A model generated the notes under the pieces. That model was not told where the DNA came from. It saw nothing but the letters and a program-made list of their open reading frames with translations, and ran no database searches. The translations under genes were made by a program, and so were the position numbers. Source: Arthrobacter sp. Y81 (GTDB lineage Bacteria > Actinomycetota > Actinomycetes > Actinomycetales > Micrococcaceae). Taken from it: 64,000 nucleotides of DNA. The stretch is taken from assembly GCF_002929335.1 (NCBI RefSeq), contig NZ_PJIL01000003.1, positions 62,001-126,000 of the forward strand, written 5' to 3'. Positions 48,723 through 58,630 of the stretch are shown piece by piece. Position 1 is the stretch's first letter, and each line of letters begins with the position of its first letter.

Positions 48723-49682
48723 CTAGAAACCGAGCTTTACCAGCTGCTTCGGATCCCGCTGCCAGTCCTTGGCTACCTTGACGTGCAGGTCGAGGTAGAT
48801 CCTCGTTCCGAGCAGCGCTTCGATCCCCTTGCGGGCGGTGGTGCCGACCTCCCTGAGCCGGGCTCCGCCCTTGCCGATGATGATGGCTTTCTGGGACGGT
48901 CGCTCGACGTAGAGGTTCACCCGGACGTCAAGGAACGGGCTGTCTTCGGGCCGGCCCTCGCGGGGCACGATCTCCTCCACCACTACGGCCAGGGAGTGCG
49001 GAAGTTCGTCGCGGACGCCCTCCAGGGCGGCTTCACGGATGAGCTCGGCCACCATAACGGCTTCGGGCTCGTCCGTCAGGTGCCCGTCCGGGTACAGGGG
49101 CTGCGACGGCGGCATGTGGCTGATGAGGACATCCGCCACTGTGCCCACCTGGAAACCGTCCGTTGCGGACACCGGAACAATGTCCTTCCACCCGTCCTCG
49201 CCGAGGACTTCGCGGCCAAGGGCTGCTACCGCAAGCAGTTGCTCGGTGAGTGCCTGCCGGTCCACAAGGTCGGCCTTGGTGACGATGGCGATGATGGGCT
49301 TGTTGCCGACGGCGGCCAGCTGGGCGGCAATAAAACGGTCACCGGGGCCGATCTTTTCGTTGGCAGGCAGGCAGAAGCCGATGGCGTCCACTTCGGACAA
49401 CGTGTCGGCAACAAGATCGTTGAGGCGTTTGCCGAGCAGCGTTCTGGGCCGGTGCAGGCCCGGCGTGTCGACCAGGATCAGTTGGGCGTCATCCCGGTGG
49501 ACGATCCCCCTGATGGTGTGGCGCGTGGTCTGCGGCTTCGCCGACGTGATGGCCACTTTTTTGCCCACCAGGGCATTCGTCAGTGTGGACTTTCCGGCGT
49601 TGGGCCTGCCCACGAGGATCGAAAATCCGGCACGGAAGCCGCCAAAGGCCTCGCCGCCGCCCGCTTTATTCTGCTTGCTCAC
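48723..49682 (-). CDS. era: GTPase Era
   Basis: A 319-residue ribosome-assembly GTPase that binds the 3' end of 16S rRNA. GTP motifs: GRPNAGKST, DTPGLHRP and TKAD; the effector region has KPQTTRHTIRGI. The C-terminal KH domain holds KAIIIGKGGARLREVG. The GTG at 49682 is used; the long upstream frame overlaps the CBS-domain gene and is spurious. It overlaps that gene by 17 nt. Confidence 0.96.
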   Translation of the reverse strand: MSKQNKAGGGEAFGGFRAGFSILVGRPNAGKSTLTNALVGKKVAITSAKPQTTRHTIRGIVHRDDAQLILVDTPGLHRPRTLLGKRLNDLVADTLSEVDAIGFCLPANEKIGPGDRFIAAQLAAVGNKPIIAIVTKADLVDRQALTEQLLAVAALGREVLGEDGWKDIVPVSATDGFQVGTVADVLISHMPPSQPLYPDGHLTDEPEAVMVAELIREAALEGVRDELPHSLAVVVEEIVPREGRPEDSPFLDVRVNLYVERPSQKAIIIGKGGARLREVGTTARKGIEALLGTRIYLDLHVKVAKDWQRDPKQLVKLGF

Positions 49683-51009
49683 GTGGAACTCCCTGTTGCG
49701 TTGTTTCGGCCTCGTCGAGTAGGTCTTCAAGGTCAGTTTCTTCTGGAACGGCGCCCTTTGCAACGGGCGCTGCGATGATATGGCTGACCCTGTTGCGGCG
49801 GCCCTCCAGGCGCTCCGCGCGCAGCGAGACCCCGTGAACCTCAACGGTGCTCCCAACGATGGGAACCCTGCCGAGGGCTTTGGCCAGCAGGCCGCCAACG
49901 GTGTCCACTTCGTCGTCGTCGAGTTCCATATCAAAAAGCTCACCGAGGTCATCGATGCTCATCCGTGCACTGACGCGGTAGCTGCCGTCACCAAGGGCAA
50001 CGGCCTCGGCGCTCTCCGTGTCGTATTCATCCACGATCTCGCCGACGATTTCCTCGATGAGGTCCTCGAGCGTGACCAGGCCCGCCGTTCCGCCGTATTC
50101 GTCAATCACGATGGCCACGTGCGTGGATTCCTTCTGCAGTTCGCGGAGCAGGTCACTGACCTGCTTGGACTCCGGCACGTAGCGGACTTCGCGGGCAAGT
50201 TCGTCCACAAGGGGCGGTTCCTCGCCCGGGCCGAGGCTGTGCAGGGCCGCGGCAACATCCTTGAGGTACACGATGCCCAGGATCTGGTCCGTGTTATCGC
50301 CGATGACGGGGATCCGGGAGTACCCCGACCGCAGGAAAAGGGACATGGCACGGTGCAGGCTCGAACCGGCGTCAATGCTGAGGATGTCCGTCCGGGGCAC
50401 CATCACGGCCCGGACCAGGGTGTCGCCGAAGTCGAACACCGACTGGATCAGTTCCGCCTCGTTGTCTTCGATCATGTCCGATTCCGTGGCGCGGTCCACC
50501 AGTTCGCGGAACTCCTCTTCGCTGAAGGCAGCCTCATCGCCGCCGCCGGCGCCCGGAGCCACCGCACTTCCCAGGGCGACAAGCCACCCCGGAATGGGGC
50601 CCAGCACCCAGCACAGGAAGCGGATGACCGGTGCGGTGAACCCGGCGACGCCGGCTGCATGGGCGCGGCCCAGCTGCCGCGGTGAAACCCCCACGATCAC
50701 GAAGCCCACCAGGGCCATGATGCCGGTGGCGGCAAGCCCGGCGAGCCACACACTGTCCAACAGGCTGTGCAGGAGGACGGCGACTGCCACCGCCGAGGCC
50801 ATTTCGAACCAGATCCGCCAGAACCTCAGGGAGCGCATGTGGGCCACCGGCTGGTCCAGAATACGTTTCAGGGCTTGGCCGTTGCCTCGGAGCATGGCTT
50901 CCTCGGCGTCGTGCCGGGGCAAAAAGTTAAAAGCGGACTCGGCCGCGGTCAGCAGGGCTGCGAAACTGAGGAAAACCAGCGCCATGCCAACAAGGATCAG
51001 TGGGGTCAC
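49666..51009 (-). CDS. CNNM/CorC-type membrane protein with CBS pair (hemolysin family)
   Basis: A 447-residue protein: a DUF21/CNNM membrane domain with four helices (about 3-25, 60-80, 85-105 and 120-150), two CBS domains (about 215-335, with [10 protein letters not shown] and [24 protein letters not shown] split by a linker) and a CorC_HlyC domain (about 350-425). Relatives are linked to Mg/Co efflux. It sits between ybeY and era with 4- and 17-nt overlaps, a conserved actinobacterial operon. Confidence 0.92.
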   Translation of the reverse strand: MTPLILVGMALVFLSFAALLTAAESAFNFLPRHDAEEAMLRGNGQALKRILDQPVAHMRSLRFWRIWFEMASAVAVAVLLHSLLDSVWLAGLAATGIMALVGFVIVGVSPRQLGRAHAAGVAGFTAPVIRFLCWVLGPIPGWLVALGSAVAPGAGGGDEAAFSEEEFRELVDRATESDMIEDNEAELIQSVFDFGDTLVRAVMVPRTDILSIDAGSSLHRAMSLFLRSGYSRIPVIGDNTDQILGIVYLKDVAAALHSLGPGEEPPLVDELAREVRYVPESKQVSDLLRELQKESTHVAIVIDEYGGTAGLVTLEDLIEEIVGEIVDEYDTESAEAVALGDGSYRVSARMSIDDLGELFDMELDDDEVDTVGGLLAKALGRVPIVGSTVEVHGVSLRAERLEGRRNRVSHIIAAPVAKGAVPEETDLEDLLDEAETTQQGVPREQAE

Positions 51010-51479
51010 TGAATCGTCTCAGACGGGGCTTCTTTACCGGTAAAGCCCTCAAGCAGTTCCCGCTGGAGGCCGAACATCTCTTCTTTTTCCTCGGGGTCGG
51101 CGTGGTCATAACCCAGCAGGTGCAGAATTCCGTGCGTGGTAAGCAGCAGCATCTCGTCCTGGGTGGAATGTCCGGCGTTCTTAGCCTGGACCTCGGCCAC
51201 CTGCGGGCAGACGGCAATGTCGCCAAGCATGCCCTGGGGAGTCGGCTTGTCCGGTGTGCCCGGTGTCAGTTCGTCCATGGGAACAGACAGAACGTCCGTG
51301 GCTCCGGGTTCGTCCATCAGTTCAATGTGGAGCTTTTCCATGGCGGGTTCGTCCACCAGCAGGATGGACAGCTCGGCCTGGGGATGGACGTACAGGCGTT
51401 CGAAAACGAACCGGGCCAAGGCAACCAGCTGGGCTTCATCAACCTGGACGCCGGATTCGTTGTTCACTTCGATGCTCAT
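51006..51479 (-). CDS. ybeY: Endoribonuclease YbeY
   Basis: A 157-residue metal-dependent RNase for 16S rRNA maturation. The zinc motif HGILHLLGYDH is near residue 117. MSIEVNN at ATG 51479 is the family start and overlaps the phoH stop by 4 nt; the longer frame is ignored. The stop overlaps the CBS gene by 4 nt. Confidence 0.95.
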   Translation of the reverse strand: MSIEVNNESGVQVDEAQLVALARFVFERLYVHPQAELSILLVDEPAMEKLHIELMDEPGATDVLSVPMDELTPGTPDKPTPQGMLGDIAVCPQVAEVQAKNAGHSTQDEMLLLTTHGILHLLGYDHADPEEKEEMFGLQRELLEGFTGKEAPSETIQ

Positions 51480-52564
51480 GCGTGCTCTCCCCGCTTCTCC
51501 CGGGTCACGGAATGCTTCACCCGGTTTCTCTGTACCTCGTCCCAAATGCCGTAGGCATTGACAATGTCGCCGACAAGCCGGTGGCGGACCACGTCCGAGG
51601 CATCCAGGACGCTGAAGTTCACGTCGTCGATGCCCTGCAGGATTTCCTCCACGATCCGGAGCCCTGAACGGGTGCCGAAGGGAAGGTCCACCTGGGTGAC
51701 GTCCCCGGTGACCACCATTTTGGAGCCGAACCCGAGCCTCGTCAGGAACATCTTCATTTGTTCCGGCGTCGTGTTCTGGGCCTCATCGAGGATGATGAAG
51801 GCATCGTTAAGGGTGCGCCCGCGCATGTACGCCAGGGGGGCCACTTCGATGGTGCCCGCCGCCATCAGCCGGGGAATGGACTCAGGATCCATCATGTCGT
51901 GGAGGGCGTCGTAAAGCGGCCGCAGGTAGGGGTCGATCTTGTCGCTGAGGGTCCCGGGCAGGAAGCCCAGCCGTTCGCCTGCCTCGACAGCGGGCCGGGT
52001 GAGGATAATGCGGCTGACTTCCTTCTGCTGCAGGGCCTGCACAGCCTTTGCCATGGCAAGGAAGGTCTTGCCGGTACCGGCGGGTCCGATTCCAAAGATT
52101 ACTGTGTTGGCGTCGATCGCGTCCACGTAGTTCTTCTGGTTCAGCGTCTTCGGCCTGATCGTCTTGCCGCGGCTGGACAGGATGTTGTAGGTCAGCACCT
52201 CAACCGGGTTTTGGAGCGACTGGCTCCGGAGCAGGGTCGCAAGCTGTTGGAGGACTGCCGGCGTGATGACCGTTCCCCGGTCTACGAGCCCCCGCACTTC
52301 GTGGAGGAGGCGCATGATCCGGGGAACGTCCGCGGAGGGGCCGCTGATGGCCAGTTCGTTGCCGCGGACATGGAAGTCGACTGCCGGGAACTGTTCCTCA
52401 ATGAAACGGAGGGCCTCGTCGTGGCTGCCCAGGGACTGAACCATCTGTTCGGAGTTGTCAAAGATGACCACCTCCGTCCGGACACCGGGAAGACTATGGG
52501 GAAATTCACCTGTGGTGCGCTCACCGGAGCTGAACCGGGGCCTTCCGTTTGTTGCTTCAGTCAT
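51476..52564 (-). CDS. PhoH-family ATPase
   Basis: A 362-residue PhoH-like protein. N-terminal KH-like region, then the ATPase: Walker A GIGPAGTGKTFLAMA (about 152-166), Walker B AFIILDEAQNTTPEQ and the VVTGDVTQVDLP segment. Known relatives act with YbeY in RNA processing; here it is the first gene of the phoH-ybeY-CBS-era operon with tight overlaps. Confidence 0.94.
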   Translation of the reverse strand: MTEATNGRPRFSSGERTTGEFPHSLPGVRTEVVIFDNSEQMVQSLGSHDEALRFIEEQFPAVDFHVRGNELAISGPSADVPRIMRLLHEVRGLVDRGTVITPAVLQQLATLLRSQSLQNPVEVLTYNILSSRGKTIRPKTLNQKNYVDAIDANTVIFGIGPAGTGKTFLAMAKAVQALQQKEVSRIILTRPAVEAGERLGFLPGTLSDKIDPYLRPLYDALHDMMDPESIPRLMAAGTIEVAPLAYMRGRTLNDAFIILDEAQNTTPEQMKMFLTRLGFGSKMVVTGDVTQVDLPFGTRSGLRIVEEILQGIDDVNFSVLDASDVVRHRLVGDIVNAYGIWDEVQRNRVKHSVTREKRGEHA

Positions 52565-52925
52565 GGTGCCGGCCTGCGGGCCTCTGGTCCCCTCCAGTTA
52601 GGAAATTTGTCGCTCTGCCTCATCAGTTCGCCTTCGCTGCTTCAGCGTCGGGCTCCGTGCCGGGCCGAGTCCCTCCATCTTACGCCAGTACATCGCGCGG
52701 GCACCGCGGACCATTGCCGTCCGGTGTTCGGGCTGCAACCGTTTCGTTGCAGGTTCCCGTAATTAGGTATCAACTTCGTATCGGCCTCATATCGTTCCCG
52801 TTGCAGTTGGGCCGACCGTCCGTAAACGCCGCTGAGGGCCGGAGACTCCGTGTAATGCTGGAATCCATTGCAGAGTGCGACACAGCAACGTTTACACGGA
52901 CAGGGCGGAGGAACCCGGAAGCACC
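52565..52925. other. 361-nt divergent gap between phoH and the GerMN gene
   Basis: It should hold promoters for both genes. I see no reading frame with a ribosome site, no long palindrome and no clear promoter pair. Confidence 0.4.
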
Positions 52926-53888
52926 ATGGAGATCTGGAATCCACGACGCCGGAACACAGCGGGAGGCAGCCGGGCACGTTCCGCAGCGCTCCTGTTTGTG
53001 CTGCCCGCCGCCATGGTGCTCTCCGGCTGTGTGGCCACTCCGCAGCCGCCCGAAACAACCGCGGCCAGCACGCCGCAGGCCATGACCGGGACCGCCACCG
53101 CCGGCATTCCCAGCACGAGTGCTCCGCTGGAGACCACACAGGCTTCGAACAAGGCTCCTGTGTACTGGATCGGCCGCAGCAACGAAAACGTCTTCCTCTA
53201 CCGTGAATTCCGGGACGTCCCCGAGCAGGAAAACCCTGTCACGCGGGCGCTGCGTTCGATGATGTCCCAAAAGCCGCTGGATCCGGATTTCTTCACCCCG
53301 TGGCAGAACCCGAAGAAGCTTGCCACCTCAATCTCCGGCAAGAACGTGATCACGGTGGATGTCTCGCCGGATGCCTTCAACAGCAATCTCGACGAAGACA
53401 TGGCAAAGCGGGCCATCCAGCAGCTGGTGTACACAGCGACGGCTGCCGGTGCGAGCTCGGGGCTGGTGGACTCCGGCCAGCAGATCCAAGTGGTGATCCT
53501 CGTCGACGGCCACACTGACTACCTCGCGTTCAACCACGTCAGGCTGGGTGCGCCTACTCCACGCGGCGCGGGCATGGTGGCGCCGGTCTGGATCATTGAT
53601 CCACAGGAAGGTGTGGGCGTTGCTGACGGCAGCGTCAAAATCAGCGGACGAAGCACGCTCCCCGGGGCCAAGCTCCGGTGGAAGATCCTGAAGGTCGAAG
53701 GCAGCACCGACAAGGCGGCCTATCTGAGCGGAGACGTCACGGCCTCGGCCGAGGCGACGCAGTCCGGGCTCTTCTCCCTGAACGTCAATCTCGCACCGGG
53801 AAACTATGAGGTCCGCGTTTCCCAGATCGACCCCGGGACGCCCGACCGCGAAATGAACGTGGACACGCGCGGCTTCACGGTTGAGTAG
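52926..53888 (+). CDS. GerMN- and Gmad2-domain lipoprotein
   Basis: A 320-residue lipoprotein: signal and lipobox (VLSGC), a Thr/Ala/Pro linker, a GerMN domain (about 80-190, with VTRALRSMMSQ, ITVDVSPDAFNSNLDEDM) and a Gmad2 Ig-like domain (about 220-318, starting VWIIDPQEGVGVADGSVKISG). These domains occur in spore-germination proteins and in actinobacterial surface lipoproteins such as LpqB; the exact role is unknown. ATG 52926 gives the signal peptide. Confidence 0.85.
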   Translation: MEIWNPRRRNTAGGSRARSAALLFVLPAAMVLSGCVATPQPPETTAASTPQAMTGTATAGIPSTSAPLETTQASNKAPVYWIGRSNENVFLYREFRDVPEQENPVTRALRSMMSQKPLDPDFFTPWQNPKKLATSISGKNVITVDVSPDAFNSNLDEDMAKRAIQQLVYTATAAGASSGLVDSGQQIQVVILVDGHTDYLAFNHVRLGAPTPRGAGMVAPVWIIDPQEGVGVADGSVKISGRSTLPGAKLRWKILKVEGSTDKAAYLSGDVTASAEATQSGLFSLNVNLAPGNYEVRVSQIDPGTPDREMNVDTRGFTVE

Positions 53889-53932
53889 CAGCTGAGCGTG
53901 TCAGGGCAACACCCCTGAATCAGCGGACGCTG

Positions 53933-54715
53933 CTACCAGCGTCCCAGGATATCGCTGGCGAGAACCGTGGCGGCCGGTCCCGCCGTGGAAGACCTGAGTA
54001 CATGGTGGCCCAGCAGCGCCGTCACCGCACCGGCGCTGCACAGCTTGGTGACCTCCCGCGGACTGATTCCGCCTTCCGGCCCGACGATGAGCAGGATTTC
54101 ACGCGGCCCCGGACCGCCCGTCCCGCCATCGCTGTCGCCGTCGCGCCAGGACTCCAGAACCGCGCGGAGCGGACGGACGGCATCCTCATGGAGGATGATG
54201 GCCAGGTCCGCCGCGGAGACGGCGGCCTGCAAACCTGCACCGTCGACGGCGGCACGGACCTCGGGAATCCAGGCCCGGCGCGCCTGTTTGGCCGCTGCAG
54301 TCACCACGGACTGCCACTTGGCATGCGCCTTGGCGGCCCGCTCACCTTTCCACCGGACGATGGAGCGTTCCGATTGCCACGGGATGACGGCATCGATTCC
54401 CAGTTCAGTGGCGGTCTCAGCGGCAAGTTCGTCGCGGTCGCCCTTGGCCAGCGCCTGAACCAGGACAAGGCGCAGGTCCGGGCGCTCTTCGGTTTCGAGC
54501 GCCGCGCACTCCACGGTCAGCTCGCCGTGGCCGACGGCGGCGACGGTCCCCGTCAGCCTTTTGCCGGCGCCGTCGGCTATGTCAACGGATTCCCCTACGG
54601 AAATCCGCTTGACGGTGACGGCATGCCGGGCCTCGGCTCCCTGAAGGACGTACTGCGACCCGGGAACCTGCTGGTCCAGTGCTCCTGGGGCTGCGAAAAA
54701 GACCGGGTTGCTCAC
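53933..54715 (-). CDS. rsmE: 16S rRNA (uracil-1498-N3)-methyltransferase
   Basis: A 260-residue SPOUT methyltransferase with an N-terminal PUA-like RNA-binding part (HAVTVKRISVGESVDIADG) and a C-terminal knot with LIVGPEGGISPREV and a late LGHHVLRSSTAGPAA. It starts 2 nt after the dnaJ stop. A TAACCT box lies 6 nt before the GTG, inside the dnaJ end, and could be a second start of transcription. Confidence 0.95.
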   Translation of the reverse strand: MSNPVFFAAPGALDQQVPGSQYVLQGAEARHAVTVKRISVGESVDIADGAGKRLTGTVAAVGHGELTVECAALETEERPDLRLVLVQALAKGDRDELAAETATELGIDAVIPWQSERSIVRWKGERAAKAHAKWQSVVTAAAKQARRAWIPEVRAAVDGAGLQAAVSAADLAIILHEDAVRPLRAVLESWRDGDSDGGTGGPGPREILLIVGPEGGISPREVTKLCSAGAVTALLGHHVLRSSTAGPAATVLASDILGRW

Positions 54716-54717
54716 CG

Positions 54718-55845
54718 CTACAGGTTACCGAACCGGTCCCGCAGCTTGGCGAACACACCGCCGCTGGCGGTGAGTTTCCCCTCGGTGTACTGCTCGCCCC
54801 GGAGTTTGGCCAGCTGCCGGAGGAGGTCTTCCTGTGCGGCATCAAGCTTGGCCGGGGTTTCGACCTGCAGGTGGACCTTCAAGTCGCCGCGGCCGTAGCC
54901 CCGGAGATGGGTGACGCCGAGCCCGCGCAGGGTGATGACCTCACCGGACTGGGTGCCCGCCTTGACGTCGATTTCCTGCTGCCCGTCGAACGTGTCCAGG
55001 CTGAGTTCGGTGCCCAGGGCTGCGGCGGTCATCGGGATGTGCAGGGTGGCGTGAAGGTCGTCGCCGTCACGCACGTAGGTGGCGTCATTGTTGACGCGGA
55101 TCTCCACGTACAGGTCGCCGGAGGGGCCGCCGGCAGGCCCGGCTTCGCCCTGGCCGCCCAGCTGGATGCGGGTTCCGGTGGCTACGCCGGCAGGGACCTT
55201 GACCGTCAGCGAACGGCGGCTGCGGATGCGGCCCTGCCCGTTGCACTCGTTGCAGGGATCCTTGATGACGGTCCCGAAGCCTTCGCAGGAGCCGCAGGGG
55301 GCGGCTGTCATGACCTGGCCCAGGATGGAGCGGACGGCCCGCTGTACCTGGCCGCTGCCGCCGCAGATGTCGCAGCGCTCGGGGTGGGTTCCGGGCTGGC
55401 AGCAGGAACCCTCGCAGGTGGGGCACGTTACGGCAGTGTCGACCTCAAGCTTCTTGTTGACGCCGAAGACGGCGTCGCGAAGGTCGATGCGGACGCTGAT
55501 GAGGGCGTCCTGGCCGCGGCGGACGCGCGAGGCGGGCCCGGCTGAGCCGCCCGCTCCGAAGAACGTGTCGAAGATGTCCTGGAAGGCGAAGCCCTGGCCC
55601 GAGTAGCCGGCACCGCCGAAGCCGTTGTCCGTGCCGTTCTCGTTGCCGGTGGTGTCATAGACACGGCGTTTCTGCGGGTCGGACAGCACTTCATAGGCGT
55701 GCGTGACAGCCTTGAAGCGGTCCGAGGCATCCTCGCCGGGGTTAACGTCCGGGTGCAGGGTTCGCGCAAGCTTTCGGTAGGCTTTCTTGATCTCTTCGCC
55801 CGTCGCTTCGGGTGAGACTCCAAGAACGTCGTAGTGGCTGCTCAA
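54718..55845 (-). CDS. dnaJ: Chaperone DnaJ
   Basis: A 375-residue Hsp40: J domain with HPD ([16 protein letters not shown]), Gly-rich segment with Asn/Phe, four zinc-binding CxxC repeats ([32 protein letters not shown]) and C-terminal substrate domains. It is the DnaJ2 type linked to hrcA in Actinobacteria. The TTG at 55845 gives the family start [16 protein letters not shown] with AGGAAGAG upstream; the longer frame overlaps hrcA. Confidence 0.94.
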   Translation of the reverse strand: MSSHYDVLGVSPEATGEEIKKAYRKLARTLHPDVNPGEDASDRFKAVTHAYEVLSDPQKRRVYDTTGNENGTDNGFGGAGYSGQGFAFQDIFDTFFGAGGSAGPASRVRRGQDALISVRIDLRDAVFGVNKKLEVDTAVTCPTCEGSCCQPGTHPERCDICGGSGQVQRAVRSILGQVMTAAPCGSCEGFGTVIKDPCNECNGQGRIRSRRSLTVKVPAGVATGTRIQLGGQGEAGPAGGPSGDLYVEIRVNNDATYVRDGDDLHATLHIPMTAAALGTELSLDTFDGQQEIDVKAGTQSGEVITLRGLGVTHLRGYGRGDLKVHLQVETPAKLDAAQEDLLRQLAKLRGEQYTEGKLTASGGVFAKLRDRFGNL

Positions 55846-55939
55846 AGTTCGTATCTCTTCCTGGTTGTACTGCCTGTGATGCTGCTGCCGCACCCCGCAA
55901 GCCGGGACGCGGAGGCCTGGTTGGCTGATGAAGGACCGG

Positions 55940-56953
55940 TCAAGGTCCGAGGATCCTGGAAAGGTAGCGTGCCACGGCCCGGACCGCGGCCATGGTGGTG
56001 GGATAGTCCATCCGGGTGGGGCCAAGGACGCCAACCTTGGCACTGGAGCCTGGGCCGTAGCCGGTAGCCACCACCGAGGCTTCGGCGAGTCCGTCGTACG
56101 GATTCTCGCGGCCGATGCTGACGGTGACGCCACGGGGGTCCTCCGCCATTTCACTGAGCAGGCGGAGCATGACCACCTGTTCTTCGAGTGCCTCGAGGAC
56201 CGGGCCGATACTCAGCGGGAAGTCAACATTGGATCGTGCGAGGTTGGCGGTTCCGGCCATGACCATCCGCTCCTCGCGAGTGCTGCTGGCCAGGGCGTCC
56301 AGGCCTCGCGCCAGCGCCTGGGCGGCATGCCGGCGTAACGGTTCACACGCGGCGACGACGGCGGGCAGCGCCTGCGGGAGAAGGCTCAGCGGTGTGCCGG
56401 AAAGGCTCTTCAGGAACCGTGTGCGAAGGCCGGCGAGGGCGTCATCGCCGAGGTCCTGCCCGACGTCTATGACCCGCTGTTCGACTTTTCCGGTGTCCGC
56501 AATCAGCACGATCAGGACCTGTCGCGGTGCCAGCAGCACGAACTCGATGTGCCGCACCATGGCACGGCTAAGGTGTGGATACTGCACCACCGCCACCTGG
56601 TTGGTCAGCTGCGACAGCAGCCGCACAGTGCGTTCCAGGACATCGTCCAGGTCGTCCGACCCTTCCAGCAGCGTCTGGATGGCCCGCCGTTCTGCCTGCG
56701 ACAGCGGCTTGACCGCGGAGATCTGGTCAACGAAGAGCCGGTAGCCCTTGTCCGTGGGGATGCGGCCGGCGCTGGTATGCGGCGCCGTGATCAGGCCCTC
56801 GTCCTCCAACGCTGCCATGTCGTTGCGGATGGTGGCACTGGAGACACCCAGATGGTGCCTTTCCACCAGCGCCTTGGAGCCCACAGGTTCGCGGGAATGG
56901 ACGTAGTCCTCCACGATGGCGCGCAGTACTTCAAGCTTGCGTGGTTCGCTCAT
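55940..56953 (-). CDS. hrcA: Heat-inducible transcription repressor HrcA
   Basis: A 337-residue repressor of groE and dnaK/dnaJ genes through CIRCE. N-terminal winged helix ([57 protein letters not shown]), then the GAF-like and C-terminal region. ATG 56953 has an ideal GGAGGTGGAGA ribosome site. A CIRCE lies 70 nt upstream, so it regulates itself and dnaJ. Confidence 0.96.
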   Translation of the reverse strand: MSEPRKLEVLRAIVEDYVHSREPVGSKALVERHHLGVSSATIRNDMAALEDEGLITAPHTSAGRIPTDKGYRLFVDQISAVKPLSQAERRAIQTLLEGSDDLDDVLERTVRLLSQLTNQVAVVQYPHLSRAMVRHIEFVLLAPRQVLIVLIADTGKVEQRVIDVGQDLGDDALAGLRTRFLKSLSGTPLSLLPQALPAVVAACEPLRRHAAQALARGLDALASSTREERMVMAGTANLARSNVDFPLSIGPVLEALEEQVVMLRLLSEMAEDPRGVTVSIGRENPYDGLAEASVVATGYGPGSSAKVGVLGPTRMDYPTTMAAVRAVARYLSRILGP

Positions 56954-57022
56954 TCTCCACCTCCGATCGGCTTTCCCCGGGCCACGGCCCGGCATTGCGC
57001 CAGGCGCATATCCCGTCACCCG

Positions 57023-57049
57023 TTAGCACTCGTCATGTCTAAGTGCTAA
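57023..57049 (-). promoter_or_regulatory. CIRCE operator for HrcA
   Basis: TTAGCACTC (57023-57031), a 9-nt spacer and AAGTGCTAA (57041-57049). It matches the CIRCE consensus in 17 of 18 arm positions (A instead of G at the start of the second arm). Confidence 0.9.
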
Positions 57050-57186
57050 CCAGTCTAATATGAGTCGCCGCGTTGTTAGCATTGGTACCGCTCCGGGCGA
57101 AACTCCGGAGCGGAACCGGACGTGCAGATAAATGAAGGCGCGGCCGCCCTGGTTCCCTCCTCCTAGTGCAAGGCAGTGTGTATCGG

Positions 57187-58038
57187 ATGTCGTACCAGAA
57201 CTGGGGCCCGCAGGACATCACGGCTCCCCGGAAATCCGAGCTTCCCGAAGTTCCGGTTGAACGCGGCATGGTGCTCGAAGACGTGCAGTCCGGCTGGGTG
57301 GGCGCTGTCACCAGGGTGGAGAAGTCGGGCGGCATGCATGTTGTGGCCCTGGAGGACCGGCGCGGCAAGTCGCGCACCTTCCGCCTCGGCTACGGGTTCC
57401 TCCTGGAGGGCCTGCCCATCCGGCTGATGCCGCCCGCTCCCCGTGCGCAGGCAGCCCCCGCCGGATCCAACCGGACGGCCTCCGGGTCGGTGCGGGTGGC
57501 CGGCCAGCGCGCGCAGGTGGCCAAGGCAAGCCGCATCTGGGTGGAAGGCAAGCACGACGCCGAACTCGTGGAAAAGGTCTGGGGTGACGACCTCCGCGTG
57601 GAGGGCATCGTCGTCGAGCCTTTGCACGGCATCGACGACCTCACGGCGGCGGTTGCCGCGTTCCGGCCGGGACCCGGCCGACGGCTGGGTGTGCTGGTGG
57701 ACCACCTCGTTGCCAATTCAAAGGAGTCGCGGATCGCTGACGCCGTCATGGCGTCCCCCGGCGCCGCGGGCAACGTGGTGATCGTCGGCCACCCCTACGT
57801 GGATGTGTGGCAGGCGATCCGGCCCGCAGTGCTCGGCATTGACGCGTGGCCGGTTATTCCGCGGGGCGTCGACTGGAAGACCGGAATCCTGACGGCCTTC
57901 GGCTGGCCCCACGAGACAAAGGAAGACATCGGCCTGGGCTGGCAGAAGCTGCTGGGGGCCGTCCGCAGCTACGCAGACCTGGAACCGTCCCTGCTGGGCC
58001 GGGTGGAAGAGGTCATCGACTTCCTCACCGTGCCGTAA
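57187..58038 (+). CDS. DUF3097-family protein
   Basis: A 283-residue protein. The conserved N-terminus MSYQNWGPQDITAPRKS-, the VPVERGMVLEDVQSGWVGAV segment and a Toprim-like part (IWVEGKHDAELVEKVWGDDL, VDHLVANSKESRIAD) place it in DUF3097, an actinobacterial family of unknown function. The E-G-K-H-D-A motif suggests a nucleic-acid or nucleotide role. The start is uncertain; GTG codons at 57166 and 57178 are also in frame. Confidence 0.85.
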   Translation: MSYQNWGPQDITAPRKSELPEVPVERGMVLEDVQSGWVGAVTRVEKSGGMHVVALEDRRGKSRTFRLGYGFLLEGLPIRLMPPAPRAQAAPAGSNRTASGSVRVAGQRAQVAKASRIWVEGKHDAELVEKVWGDDLRVEGIVVEPLHGIDDLTAAVAAFRPGPGRRLGVLVDHLVANSKESRIADAVMASPGAAGNVVIVGHPYVDVWQAIRPAVLGIDAWPVIPRGVDWKTGILTAFGWPHETKEDIGLGWQKLLGAVRSYADLEPSLLGRVEEVIDFLTVP

Positions 58039-58161
58039 GGCGCTGTTGGACTCTCCGAATGCACCCCGGACCCAGTATTCTTGATACGGCGGTTGTTGCT
58101 TTTGTGGCAGCGTCCGCTTTTCCGGGAACCACCGCACCACTGCAATCCGAAGGACGACACC

Positions 58162-58581
58162 GTGGCAGAAGACGCACGTGAACAAAGGGACAACCAGGCC
58201 GGCCATGGCCAGCCCCAGTATCATGGTGTCCCCGCCAACGCACTGCCCCTGACGGCCAACGAGGACCGGCAGTGGGCAACGCTCGCTCACTTCGGCGGCA
58301 TCCTTGGATGTGTCCCGTCGCTGCTGATCTACCTGATCTTCAAGGAGCGCGGGCCGTTCACGGCGCAGGAGTCCAAGGAAGCACTGAATTTCACCCTGCC
58401 TCCCACCATCGCGGCGGTCCTCTGCAATATCCTCGTGATGCTTCCGGTCGTGGGAAACATCTTCGCGGTGCTGGCCACACTGATCTGGATCGCCGTGACC
58501 TGCTTCTCGGTCGCGGCCGGCATCCATGTGAACCGGGGCCAGCCGCACCGGTACGACTTCAACCTGCGCTGGATCAAGTAA
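58162..58581 (+). CDS. DUF4870-family (Tic20-like) membrane protein
   Basis: A 139-residue protein: a polar Gln-rich N-terminus, then NEDRQWATLAHFGGILGCVPSLLIYLIFKE and three further hydrophobic segments, ending with RYDFNLRWIK. The motif around W-A-x-L-A-H-x-G defines DUF4870. Function unknown. GTG 58162 has AAGGA 9 nt upstream. Confidence 0.85.
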   Translation: MAEDAREQRDNQAGHGQPQYHGVPANALPLTANEDRQWATLAHFGGILGCVPSLLIYLIFKERGPFTAQESKEALNFTLPPTIAAVLCNILVMLPVVGNIFAVLATLIWIAVTCFSVAAGIHVNRGQPHRYDFNLRWIK

Positions 58582-58630
58582 CCGGCTGAGGCAGGGCCGG
58601 ACGGGCGCTGCCGGACGGGGCGAAGCCGGT

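Noticed and set aside
49683..49952. 90-codon N-terminal extension of Era
   Set aside because: It overlaps the 3' end of the CBS-domain gene, and family members begin just before GRPNAGKST.
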